DNA of 64,000 nt from Cantharellus purpuraceus (Eukaryota; Basidiomycota; Agaricomycetes; Cantharellales; Hydnaceae). The notes under the pieces were generated by a model, which was not told the DNA's origin, ran no database searches, and saw only the letters and a program-made list of their open reading frames with translations. The position numbers were made by a program, and so were the translations under genes. The DNA lies in NCBI GenBank assembly GCA_025174535.1, contig JALBUN010000012.1, forward strand, positions 558,001-622,000, written 5' to 3'. Positions 1 to 10,228 of this stretch are shown in pieces (the stretch's first letter is position 1; every line of letters starts with the position of its first letter).

Positions 1-839
1 CATCCCGATCGTTTACAGCACTTCTGTTCGCAAGAATACCGTCTGTACTTGTATGGTGTTACACCCGCGCTTCGTTTGGTCGGTGCATAGCTGCTCTTGT
101 ATCCCCGAAATCCCAAAAAATGTGATGTTGTTTTCATCCGGGTGCTTGCGTCTTAGATAGTTATCGAGTAAAGACACGACTAGTACTCGTATCAGAAAGC
201 GACATCATATACATACATCATGCACCCGGTGGTTTCGTAGTATATAACCTTGCTCTTCTTTCTGAACTTACATGCCGCGGGTAATGACAACGTTCGGTTT
301 GGCACCAAATACGGTGCACATATGACCAAGTGAGAAATCTACGTGAGGATGTCCCTAAACTAAGGGAGAGGTCTGGGAATTAAATATTGAATATTTGGAC
401 GGGACTAGGCGTGACCTGCGTGCGTGTGAACTTGGTCTGATGGATACGAAGATGAAGAGGAGGTGCGAAATCAGTATAACCTAGCACTCTCGCTCACAGC
501 ACCTGCCAGCTGAAGCTCTAATAGACTCGGACATGCCCTTTGCTATTTCAACGGACATCTCACGAATTTTATCGTTCCCCTTCTCTGCAACGTTTGGGCT
601 CCCTTTCTGAGCCCGAGTCTCTCTGTCAGTGTCGGCCCCCGGCACTAGCACCACATCGATAGGAGAGCACCCGCCAAGGCATCTACTTTTTGTCGCACAC
701 ATACGGCCATAGACATCATGAGTTCAAAGTCGCCCCTTGACTCCTTCAAGTTGAGTTACCGTGTGACCCATGGCGCCAGACTCCAAATTCACGCCCGATC
801 CCATCTGCTAATAGCATTAATTCCAGGGGACACTTACTC
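1..839. other. Gene-free left edge
   Basis: I see no supportable gene. Open frames on both strands are short, lack recognisable motifs and overlap each other. A short frame starts with ATG near 771 and runs about 13 codons to a stop. It could be the degraded 5' end of the HMG-box pseudogene that follows, but nothing confirms that. Confidence 0.5.
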
Positions 840-1588
840 ATGCCTCTAGTGCGTAGGCTATCCTTGTCACCCGACCCAAGCCCCTCACGCTTCCAATGCC
901 CATGCCCTCCACGTCCTCCAAACTCGTGGATATTGTTTCGCTCCGATATGCAGGAAGCTTTGCCTCCACCGCTCTCCGGTAAGTGACGTCTGCCCCAAGC
1001 CGTCATCTCTAATATTATTGCCAAGATGCGGCAAGACGTCTCTCAAGAAAGGCATGTTATGAATGCAAAAGTCCTTAGGGCGGAATATCACCACGACATC
1101 CCGGTTATCGCATTCGCTCCATGAGGCTCGCAGAAACAGCACGTTTACGGGTGGAAGAGCCCGATGTTCCTGTAGTGGTTTCACCATCCCACCACTCAAG
1201 CAGATCTAATGATTCCTCTCGGAATCGACACCAGCTGCCTCGTATACTTCTCTAGTACCTTTCTCCACCTTGCGTGACCGTAATGCCACCACTGGTTGCA
1301 CCGCTGCCTAGTATGCCACTTCATCCACCGCTTGTGTCAGACCCACAATACGCACCGATGCATCCCGACGGACAAGACTACATTGACTTATTGCTCGCCC
1401 AGCCTCACGAGCCACAAGACCGTGTGAAGTATGCGATAGCAGAAGTTGGTCACATTCGCTTTTGCGTCTTTGAAAATAGCTGACTGATGCGGCATGCAGC
1501 AACGTATAATGAACCCCCTCCCAATCCTCTGGTCCAGAGTCCATTAGGTTGGGGTCCGCATGATCCGTCGCCTGCGACTGACTGCTAA
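840..1588 (+). pseudogene. HMG-box transcription factor pseudogene
   Basis: The frame beginning at ATG 840 reads into the start of a fungal HMG box at 912 (RPPNSWILFRSDMQ). The second half of the box follows in the same frame (VISNIIAKMRQDVSQERH, then LRAEYHHDIPVIAFAP, ending at 1121). Two lesions break it. An in-frame TGA sits at 984-986 inside the box. One base appears to be missing at about 1120, because the expected basic tail (MRLAETARLRVEE) continues in another frame from 1121. That second frame is Pro/His/Ser-rich, like these factors' C-termini, and meets stops at 1253, 1481 and 1586. The box resembles the basidiomycete family that includes pheromone-response and mating regulators (family assignment from memory). 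A splice reading of the TGA fails: GTAAGT at 979 is a good donor, but removing any plausible intron destroys the conserved residues. A sequencing error is the main alternative. Confidence 0.6.
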
Positions 1589-2992
1589 ATGGGTCAGTGG
1601 TGAACACCAGCAATAGCTCTTGCTATCATCTCGATTGCTTATTTGACATCGGGGACGTGTAGAACGGGGCAAAAAATGCCCTGAACTCGAAAAGGGAACA
1701 GCTTATGAACGCCGATTTCGTTCGCTCATCCACTGCCGTGAGTGATGTATATGGGTACAACAATACCCCGTCTCACAGCCCGGGAACCTCTCATGCTGAA
1801 GCACTCATCGCCATGGACGCTGTAGGGCCCGACTCAGTCGAACAACCTGGCCGGAAGACCAATCAGTGAGCGAGGAGGAGCTCCAGAGTTCAGTGAGAGT
1901 TATCAAAGACTTAAATGTCGTTTTGATTACTACGACCGAGTGTAGAGCAGTGTGTCCCTCCCCGGACCGCCTGGAGCATCGAGCTCCTCGATACATCATC
2001 ACGGCGCTATCGCCGGCGGATGGCAGACATCAAAGTGCCTTCCCACATCTAACGCAATCACCGTAGATCCGGATCAAGTTAATGGTTATATACCCTTCTG
2101 TGTTTCTTTTTCTGCATGAATATATGGAGTTAGGTGTCGTTGGAGTCTGCTGCACGCCCTGTATCCTACACCTACTATAATACAATTTCATTGTTCATAT
2201 TACTCAAGTCCTAGTTTTTCGTCTCTCGCTCATGGACATAACATCTTATATATTTCTTGTCCATCCATTAGGAAAGCCTAACTTTCTGATGCCATAGCCT
2301 ACGTCTATCTTTCTGTTCCTCTGAAGACGGGAATTTGCGGGCACTAGATGTCGGCTGACGGTGTATGATTACTCTGGACGCCAGATGACTGTGGAAAGAC
2401 CTCAAACCGGCTTGTCCTGCAGATCTGCTAAGCCCTTATTGACCTCCACCAATGACTTGCACAATGAGATCTTTAGGGAGTATACCCATGATGCTAATGA
2501 TATTGATATTAGCGGACTGAGCTTGTGACACCCTGCTTACTGTAGTTTCAATTCAGTTTGCTAATATAGAAAATTGGAGACTAAAATACCTATGCTCCCA
2601 GAAGGATTGTGATGCGACATAAGAGATACAGAATGCTCTGCTGAGCCGCGCTCTGCTGCCCTGGCTTAATTACATCTCGCGCCATAGACTTGGAGAAGCA
2701 TCAATGATGAGAACAATTATTTCATTTTTGATAAGTTGATGTGTCTGAGAGGCATCCGGGCGGCAGGAATATGTAACGTGTAGAACCTGTGTCGTTCCAA
2801 CCCGCGAAATGCGTATTACAAAGAAAAAAGAATGAAAGAGTGCCCCATCTCGACTACTCCTTTATGACATTGCTGGCATGCATGATAGCAACACCACGCC
2901 GAGTCATGCCTCAGCTATGCACGCAAGCATGAGCGAATTACACCCAGATAAGAGTCATCTGACTGACCTTGTGTAGGATATCAATGTCGCGG
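1589..2992. other. Intergenic region with possible pseudogene debris
   Basis: The first part (about 1669-1867, + strand) holds an open, Ser/Asn-rich stretch of roughly 65 codons that could be leftover 3' coding sequence of the HMG pseudogene. From about 2070 to 2990 the sequence is A+T-rich with stops in all frames, and I see no gene, repeat or RNA in it. Confidence 0.45.
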
Positions 2993-3289
2993 TCACGATG
3001 TCTCTTCTAACCCTTTCAGAACCTCCTCAAGACCTTGCCGTAAACGTTCCAAATTCTCATCTGCACCGTCTAAATCGCCGCAGTTTTGTATTCGCAACGT
3101 AGCTCTAGCCTCCTTTACAAACTCATAGGATTGCTGCACGGTGCTTCCAACGTCTGCATCGCGCAACGTCGCTTTAACCTCTGAGAACACGCTAGCCATG
3201 TTTGCATCAGTGGCCTGTAGGAGTGCGAGGTCGCGCAAAATGTCGGCAAATGGCAAAGGTTGTTCTTTGCCTTGAGTGGTAAACGTCAT
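2993..3289 (-). CDS. Small helical hypothetical protein
   Basis: This is an uninterrupted 98-codon frame with an ATG start and TGA stop. The product is acidic, Leu/Ala-rich and predicted from its composition to be mostly alpha-helical (for example ADILRDLALLQATDANMAS and a C-terminal NLERLRQGLEEVLKGLEE heptad-like segment). It has no signal peptide, membrane segment or Cys/His motif. The low-complexity-free, evenly mixed composition looks like a real protein rather than a chance frame. It follows the QNG1 gene on the same strand after a 146-bp gap that would hold QNG1's terminator and its own promoter. I do not recognise the family. Small coiled-coil subunits of larger complexes look like this, but no specific assignment is justified. 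Confidence 0.55.
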   Translation of the reverse strand: MTFTTQGKEQPLPFADILRDLALLQATDANMASVFSEVKATLRDADVGSTVQQSYEFVKEARATLRIQNCGDLDGADENLERLRQGLEEVLKGLEETS

Positions 3290-3435
3290 GGGTCACCTTG
3301 GTCACGTGATGACTTGGGATATGACTGAACTGCGAGGATTTCACCCCGATATGCTCCCAGAGGTGCAAACTTTGGGGTAACTCACGTTATGAAAGTGACT
3401 TCAAGTTCAGTGTAAATAACCGTGACATTTTTTCA

Positions 3436-4870
3436 TCAAAAGTACGTTGTATCTCTCAAAACAAACCTCTCCAGCTTCCTATAATCCGGTCTATCCTTAG
3501 CACCGGACCAGAGCCACCCATCTAACTCCGTTAAGGTCATTCTCCTCAGCCAGTCACAGTCTTCACCTATGGCATTATGTGCCTCTTCAACAATCCTCTC
3601 GCAAGCGTCGATTGCCGACGCTCGAAGGATGTAAGCGTCTGACTCAGTCAGCACTGGGCCATCCTTGGGAGGTTGAAGCTTCCATCTCTTCATCTCGTCC
3701 AGTGAGACAGTAGGTAGAGGCTGTAGTAATGCGTCTAGATTGTCGGCTGGTCTGAATTGCCTTGCGAGCGAGGGAGATGTGGAATGGGAGAGGTCAATAA
3801 TACCAAGGTGAACGAGGATGGATGGAAGAACGTTGTCAGAAAAGACGGGAAGAGATGAGATGTCCGGTATAGGTATTGATCCACTCGAAGTGCCTTTAGC
3901 CTCCGCGCGAGTTGAAAAACGTTGATATATGCCATGTAGGAGGAACAAAGCCTTTTTGAAGATATAGACAGCTTACCAGCGAGAGCGAGCTGTGTTATTA
4001 GCGGCATAAATCAGAGAAGCTGCCTACTCACGCTTTTCGAGGACCACGGCCATGTCTCGAAATGCTGGAATCGCCAAAACAATCTATTTAACTGGGTAAG
4101 AGCTTGAATATGAAACTTTTGACAACTACTACACCTTTTCAAGGACAACCTCAATGTCTACGCCGCCACCTTGGCTTCTGCCTACCCGTTCACCCTCTCT
4201 TAAGGCCTCGAGAACGAAAGTCCCCAGATCAGGATACCCCTGCGATAAAAGTATATCTCCCGTCTCATTTAACGTGGACGTCACAATCTTGATCAAATCA
4301 TACAGTGGGCCCCCACGTTCCCCAATGACCACCCCAGGTATGTTTTCATGTGGTTTTTCGGTGTGCGTGGGCACTTGCATCATCTCTGCTACTTTGTCGA
4401 TAGATATGTCCTTCATCGCCCTGGCAGAAAGCAAATCGCCGTCATCCTCAGCAGAGGACGTGATATACAACGATAGAATTAATGCTCGAATAGAATCCCA
4501 TGCCCCGCGACCAGCATAAGCATGCAAAGGAACCCGGTAGCCTGATCCTAGATTAACCAAAGCAAGGACAGAGATTAGATTGAGTTCTGACAATTGTGAC
4601 GGGAAGTTGAGAGGAAGTGCCAAGCCGTGGTTTTGAGAGAGCTTATTGAATGTAGAGGAGAACGCTGGTGAGTACAAAAATCGCTGTATGGCATCTTGAG
4701 AGATCTATACACCAGTTCCCGTAAGTCCGTGAGGACAGTCGAGATCCAGATTCATGGAATCCCGCGCTCACTGTGACCCCAGATGATTCTCGGAGAATTC
4801 CTGACGAGGTTCGGATGGCTTTGATGTAGCCACCTGATGGCGGAAAGGGTGCGAGACTTAGTACGGCCAT
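3436..4870 (-). CDS. Queuosine 5'-phosphate N-glycosylase/hydrolase (QNG1, DUF2419)
   Basis: Members of this family release queuine base from queuosine 5'-monophosphate so that eukaryotes can re-use it to modify GUN-anticodon tRNAs. I predict four exons (4870-4772, 4704-4135, 4083-4032, 3971-3436), all with GT..AG introns and phases that join cleanly to give 418 aa, close to the usual fungal length. Family landmarks seen in order are an N-terminal IRTSSGILRESSGVT block, then LNLISVLALVNLGSGYRVPLH, the Y-A-G-R-G-A-W region, VVLEKIVLAIPAFRDMA, VYIFKKALFLLHGIYQRFS, and the C-terminal LTELDGWLWSGAKDR with YRKLERFVLRDTTYF at the very end. All are intact. The start codon lies only 60 bp from that of the divergent GatB/YqeY gene, so the two probably share a promoter. 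Confidence 0.9.
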
Positions 4871-4930
4871 GGAATAAGTAAGTATTCTAGTGTGACACCA
4901 CGACGGGCTGACTTTAAAAACGCCTTTGAA
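4871..4930. promoter_or_regulatory. 60-bp divergent promoter between QNG1 and the GatB/YqeY gene
   Basis: Only 60 bp separate the two predicted start codons. The sequence contains no obvious TATA box. Given the short gap, transcription of each gene very likely starts within or beyond this segment, perhaps inside the partner's 5' end. The assignment as a promoter is inferred from gene layout alone. Confidence 0.5.
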
Positions 4931-5599
4931 ATGCATCATCGACTCAATATTGTTAGGTCGACTCGCTGCAGAACACCGCTATGGGCCAGGTCTACAATCA
5001 TCGCGTCCAATCGCAGAAATAATTCTACAGACTCAGATCTAATTGCTCGGTTGCAATCAGACCTCAAGATCGCCTTGAAAACCAAAGATACCTTGTCAGC
5101 AACAACCATTCGAGTACGCTCACCAGATCTTACTTATCGTGACTCCAACTTATCGCCCGAAAGTCAATCCTGTCTGAAATATATGCCGCGCAAAAGCAGG
5201 CCACTCCCGTGGTTTTGAAGTCGTCTGATATAATCTCCCTCGTACGAAAAGCGGAGCAACGCCGGGTATGTAGCTCTGTACCAAGTCATTGCCGTAGCAT
5301 CTCGACACACCTGCTGCTTATAGCTAGATTCTATGAAGCAGTTTGAAAGTGCTTCGCGACCAGACCTAGCTGAACGTGAACAGAAGGAAGCCGTTCTGCT
5401 GGCATCTTACCTGCCTGCAATGTTATCTACTGCAGAAGTCGACAACATCCTTCGTCGTATCATTGCTGAGTCCCATGAGAAACAAAATATCAAGAAGGCG
5501 AAAGGTCTCGTTCTCAGGACGTTCTACAGCCAAGTTGACAAGAGTTTGGTCCTAGGAGAGGTTGTCAGACAGAGACTGGACGAACTTTGGTCTCCATAA
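4931..5599 (+). CDS. Mitochondrial GatB/YqeY-domain protein (AIM41-like)
   Basis: Three exons (4931-5113, 5164-5265, 5324-5599) join in phase 0 to give 186 aa. The first 35 residues are rich in Arg, Ser and Asn with no acidic residue, which looks like a mitochondrial presequence. The YqeY domain follows: a helix with LKTKDTLSATTIRSILSEIY, a second segment ending in SLVRKAEQRR, then QFESASRPDLAEREQKEAV and LLASYLPAMLSTAEVD, the family hallmark, and a helical C-terminus. YqeY resembles the tail domain of the GatB subunit of tRNA-dependent amidotransferase. Yeast AIM41 is mitochondrial, but its biochemical role is not well established. Intron 1 (49 nt) and intron 2 (58 nt) have standard GT..AG borders. 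The ATG at 4931 is chosen because it opens the basic presequence. The gene is divergent from QNG1. Confidence 0.85.
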
Positions 5600-5660
5600 T
5601 TATATACTCAATCTCGAACAAAAGATAGCAGGAGGTACAACAATGATAAGGTGCAATTAT

Positions 5661-8600
5661 CTACTGAGCAGGTTCTGCAGGCTCCACGACACCTTCAAGA
5701 ACCTCCGGAATAGTTGATGCATTATTTCCCGCAGATTGCGCCTCCACTTCCAAAGGGAAATGGCTGCTTGTATCTAAGGCTGCCTCTGACTCGGCCTCTG
5801 CTTCTGATGTCAATGATGAAGGTACTGAATCTGATAGGGATGATGATGAACGTGAGTAAGTCGTCGCCCTTGTCTTCCCTTTACTGTTAGGTGTATCGCC
5901 TACACCTTCGGAATTGCCCTCACTATTTGGACTAGGCTGCTGTGTTTGAGATGACGAGGCTTCACTCCTCCTTGGCGCAGGCAGGACGCTCTTTACTCGG
6001 AGAAGTGCCTCCCCACAACGCCACAAGGTGTCCTGGACGTTCTGCAAAACTCTTAGTCTCTCGTCGATAGCCTCCCTAGTCAAGCCGTCTAAACGATCTA
6101 ATTGTTCTTGCGTCAAAGTCTGCGGCAAAGACCTCAGATCTAGTGGGTTGCTCGTGTTCCGCAATAAATCAGCAAGTAGTGTATCAGCCAGTATCCGAAC
6201 ACGCTGTTGGTTAACGCCTTGCGGATTGACATAAGGATATGAAGAATGCTGTCCTTGAGGAAGCATGCTTTGATATGTCGGAGGTGCGACCACTGGCGCC
6301 GTCGGTGGCGCTGGTTCAAATAATGGAATGAGCGATGGTATCAAAGGTCGAGTTGGTCGAGATGTAGCGTTTGTGTTCACAGTTGCCGACGGCGAGCTCG
6401 AACCTGCAGTGGCTGACGAAGGTGTCCCTCCGGATGCAGATGCAGATGTGGATGGTGCCGGAGAAACTTGTGGTGTCGTAGTAGGGAATGAATGTGGACC
6501 TGGTGTGGCACCCTCAGCCTGATGAATGTTCGCGCTGTTGGACATAGTAATCGAGGGAGTCGTTACGTGAGGTGACGAAGGCACGGTACTCTGCGAGCCC
6601 ATTCTACGCAACGCCGCAAGCCTGGCTGCTTCGCGGGGGGAAGGGTTGGGTTCCGGTGGTTCAAGTGTGCTGGTTGACCCATTCTGTGAACTAGTAGACG
6701 GTGTTACAGGTGGTCGACGATCACGGAAATCACTATCTGCTACATCGGCTACAGCATGGACTGTGGGGGTAGGAGAAGGATGGGTGGTTTGGGATGGTAT
6801 TAGCACTGTAGGACCTTGTGTGAGGGGTTGGGCAGGAGTGTGGGCAGGAGCTTGGACAGGAGCGTGAGAAGGGGCTTGGACAGGGGCATGGGAAGGAGCT
6901 TGGGCTTGGACAGGGGCTTGGACGGGGGTTTGGACGGCAGGGGCGTGGGCAGCAGCTTGGGTAGGAGGTTGGGCAGCACGACCTTGCACGGGAGCTTGCC
7001 ATTGCGGGCGAATTTGAAGTACTGGTAGATGCTGTGCAGCTCCAAACCATGGCTGCCACTGGTTGCCAATGAAGAATCCCTGAAGGACCTGCACAGGCCC
7101 CTGGGGCTGCTGAATCGGGACAAAATAACCCGGTTGTTGCCAATGTCCCAGTGGATTTTGACCTGGAAGACCCTGTTGTTGAAACTGGGCTTGGTTCGGA
7201 GCTGCCGGATGGAAGCCTCCAGGACCTGGAGCAAATTGACCTGGGGCGATCGGAGGGGCACCGCCAGCGCCTCCTAGCCACCGAGCTAAAAATCCTGGAG
7301 CAGGTGGCTGTCCCCCAGCAGGACCACCGAATCCTTGCCCCTGAGGAAGGGCTTCATGTTGAGGTGCTGGAGCCATTTGAGGCTGATTTTGTCCCACAGG
7401 GTTCTGGCGGGGTGGGCGAGTTTCAAGCACTGTGCGCCGACTATACAGATTTAGTACTCGAGAAATTACAACGCTAACAGAGAACGAACCATGTAGGACA
7501 GCTCTGCTGACGTTCGAGCCATGACCGGAGACAATGGAAGTGAAACACGTGACCACATGGCAGTTTCTTGGGAGTATCATTGACGCCACTCTGAGTTCGT
7601 TCTGCCGGTTGAATGACCAGTGTACGAAAAAGCATCTCCTCGCGACATATTATACATGTCCTATCACTCATCTGATTGAGTTCCCCCTCCGTGGCATTTG
7701 GATATCTTTCATCCATGTTGCGGGTTGCAGTACGGTAACGGACGAGGTCGCGACACCGATTGACAAAAGAACGCGCGGTCATGTAGACATCTCGGACGAT
7801 GTTTAAAGGCAGACCATAGAAAGTCAGGACAAGTAGGAAGACCGTCAGATATGTCACAAGCTTAAGGAAGTCTAATTACCGGTATCAGAGCACGATTGAC
7901 CTTAAGGAAAGTATTTACTGACCAGTGGCGAGATCGATATAGAATATAAACATGCTCTTGTCCTCCCATGGTGGGGCATTTTCGCCACCGCGAGTAGCCG
8001 CTCGTCGAATGTCATAAAAAATGATGAAGTACTTGCACATCGAATTGAGTGCCCCTGCCATCAGAATTGCATACTAATAATGCGATTAAAATGTAAAGCC
8101 AAGACTTGTCTCGTGGATGCTCACCTCGCTTGCGAAAAGAATGACGCCACCAATACCATGTGTGAGAATATTTTCGATCGCAAAGCAAAGCATGACTGTG
8201 TCGATAAACCAAAGAAAGAAGAAGAGAATGTTCATTCGGACATGAAACCACAAATTTGGACCAGGATACTGTATTTGATCCATCTGGAAAGTTGTTGTGA
8301 GACCTATGCCACGGTGTGTTTCTGTAATCCACTCACCAACTCAATTCGGAACCCCATTAGCCAATGGAAACACTTGACAAATAAGAGGAAGCCAAACATG
8401 ACCGCGAAACTGACATCGAACTCGTCACGGAAGATTGTGAAGGCGAGTAAAGACTCGGTGAGAAAGAACCAAATTCGATCATATAGCCGCTGCCAGGCTA
8501 TCCTCAGTTCTGAATAAACGTCATCTGAAAGATTAAGAGCTCTTGCCTCTACTTCAGTCGCTCGTAAAGAGCCGAAAAGGAGATGCTGAAATCCCCGGCC

Positions 8601-8846
8601 GACTATAAGAGCTCCAAGGATTCCGAAGTTCGCAAGAACCTGAGAAGTTTATCTGAGGTACTAAAACAACATCCGTGCTTCAAGGTTTCGTACCATGACA
8701 CTTCTGTTACTCCGTGAGAGATGTACAGCGACAGAATAGAAGTTACTGTAACTCTTGAATGCATTGAGGATAACCAGCGAAACCGCAAGGGTCGATATTG
8801 CGCCATAAAGCATAAGCCTGAATGAGGAGCTTAGAAGAGTGCGCAT
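5661..8846 (-). CDS. HRD1: ERAD E3 ubiquitin ligase HRD1/synoviolin
   Basis: HRD1 sits in the ER membrane, forms the retrotranslocation channel with HRD3/DER1 and ubiquitinates misfolded proteins. Seven exons are predicted (8846-8694, 8639-8547, 8489-8337, 8283-8125, 8073-7923, 7871-7490, 7440-5661), giving 956 aa. The N-terminal third is multi-spanning and matches the family closely (LNAFKSYSNFYSVAVHLSRS, WFFLTESLLAFTIFRDEF, FHVRMNILFFFLWFIDTVML). The RING-H2 domain (about residues 305-365) has CIICREE, LPCGHVFHFHCLRSWLERQQ and SCPTC, with a short insert before the His ligands. The long last exon encodes a cytosolic tail that is Pro/Gln/Ala-rich, then Ser/Thr-rich, and ends acidic; a short helical segment near 6000-6190 interrupts it. 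One intron (8490-8546) is GC-AG and 57 nt long, so leaving it in would keep the frame. Confidence 0.92.
6826..6963 (-). repeat. Pro-Ala-Gln-Val coding repeat in the HRD1 tail
   Basis: Short imperfect coding repeats of roughly 12-24 bp encode alternating PVQAP, SHAP and AHTP units in the disordered tail of HRD1. On the + strand they appear as recurring 'cttggacagg' and 'ggagcttgg' words. Such tracts expand and contract readily, so length may vary between strains. Confidence 0.7.
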
Positions 8847-10228
8847 CTTCAAAGGGGAGCAAATACCTATTGGTGGTAGCCAACCTGGCGTATGGTCGGA
8901 GGAAGTCCTGAGAACGTCTCACGGTGAATTCCTGATACAAAAGGGTCCTATAGAGAACGGACCTCACCTGTGCGAATGGCATACCGAAGTGAAGTCTAGA
9001 ATGGGTTGGTACAACCGTGCACTTTTGGCTCAGTGAGACGTGTCACCGCATCTAACGTAAGCAGACATTCCGCGCTCAGCTCGAGTGCATATCCTTCATC
9101 TTTGCGTCAAAGTCTGCTCTCAATCTGAACGGGGAAAGAAAACATGTTTCTATCCATAGCTATTATACCTGCCTATAACACCAGGAATACCCCTAGCTGC
9201 CGAATGCTGTCGGACATCTCAGCTACGTCTGCCCCGTGGGTTCGGCCTGCCAACACCGTCTTATTAGTTCACCACCTGCAGCTCGGAGACGTCTAATCTC
9301 CTGGTAGCATCCTCTAGCCACCGTGTTTGTAGAAATGTTGGTATGCATACCCGAGACGAAGCGCCAGTTACAGTCATTCACTCTACGGCACAGAATACAT
9401 GCCATACCACCTTATCTTCTGCTTTGTTTGAAATTCTACCGCTTGATCTTCTATCTGGCTGCTTTTTCAACTTATGTTTTTCTTCCTTGGCTTCGTTCCA
9501 TGAAGCAAGCCAAGTTTGAGTACCGAATTTCCACTTGTCGATTCTGGATCCCTTTCCCGTCATCTGATTGGGAAGGACATGGTATTCTCACACTCAACAT
9601 ACGAGGCTCCTTCGCAATTGCTGTGCACTTCAATTGTTATGCACTCGTTTTCTTTAGGCGCCCACTCTAAAGTGTATCTGGCGACAAGACTGCGCTTCTG
9701 GTCATTATGTAATCTCACGCCTGATCAGCCAGTCATTCACACACCGAAGAAACGCAGTGAGCCTAATAAGCACGACCCGGGCGCTTCTACTGGTAATAAA
9801 TAATGCAGTGGCTGCAAGAGTAATCCTCGATCTTTTATCAGGTAAGACCTTCAACTCATGATAAACGCCTTGTAGTTGTAGAATATGGCGATATCGATAC
9901 AACGCTTATATACGGTGTATTCACTACAGACCCTCTGGAGGCTAATAGAATTCGGCGCCAATGATTGATTTCCTTTGCTACCGATCGGGAAGGTAACCGG
10001 GCAGGTTTATCTACATGGAGCCTGCAGACAGGAAATATCGGATGTGTTTCAATCAATAAAAGCGCCATACGCGCTAAGCCTGCCCGGTGACTAACTGAGA
10101 ACGTTCTTTGTGCCAAGCGCTGGTCCGGAAGTGATCAAGCCATAAGTGTCAGTTTGACCAAGCGAACCCTGTGAGTATAAATGTAAGTGGCTTCACTCTT
10201 TGAATGTTCACCTCCCAACTTCACCGTG
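8847..10228. other. 1.4-kb intergenic region
   Basis: This lies between the divergent HRD1 (-) and amidohydrolase (+) genes. Open frames of up to about 115 codons occur on both strands (for example + 9323-9670), but they lack recognisable domains, have no convincing splice partners and are matched by equally long antisense frames. I see no RNA gene or clear repeat. It presumably holds the two promoters. Confidence 0.5.

Noticed and set aside
979..999. A 21-nt intron that would remove the stop in the HMG box
   Set aside because: Far below the minimum fungal intron length, and its removal deletes residues the family conserves.
6733..7281. Long antisense and alternate frames (Pro/Ser- or Gly/Val-rich) across the HRD1 tail
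   Set aside because: They mirror the low-complexity coding repeat of HRD1 and have no independent start context, domain or splice structure.
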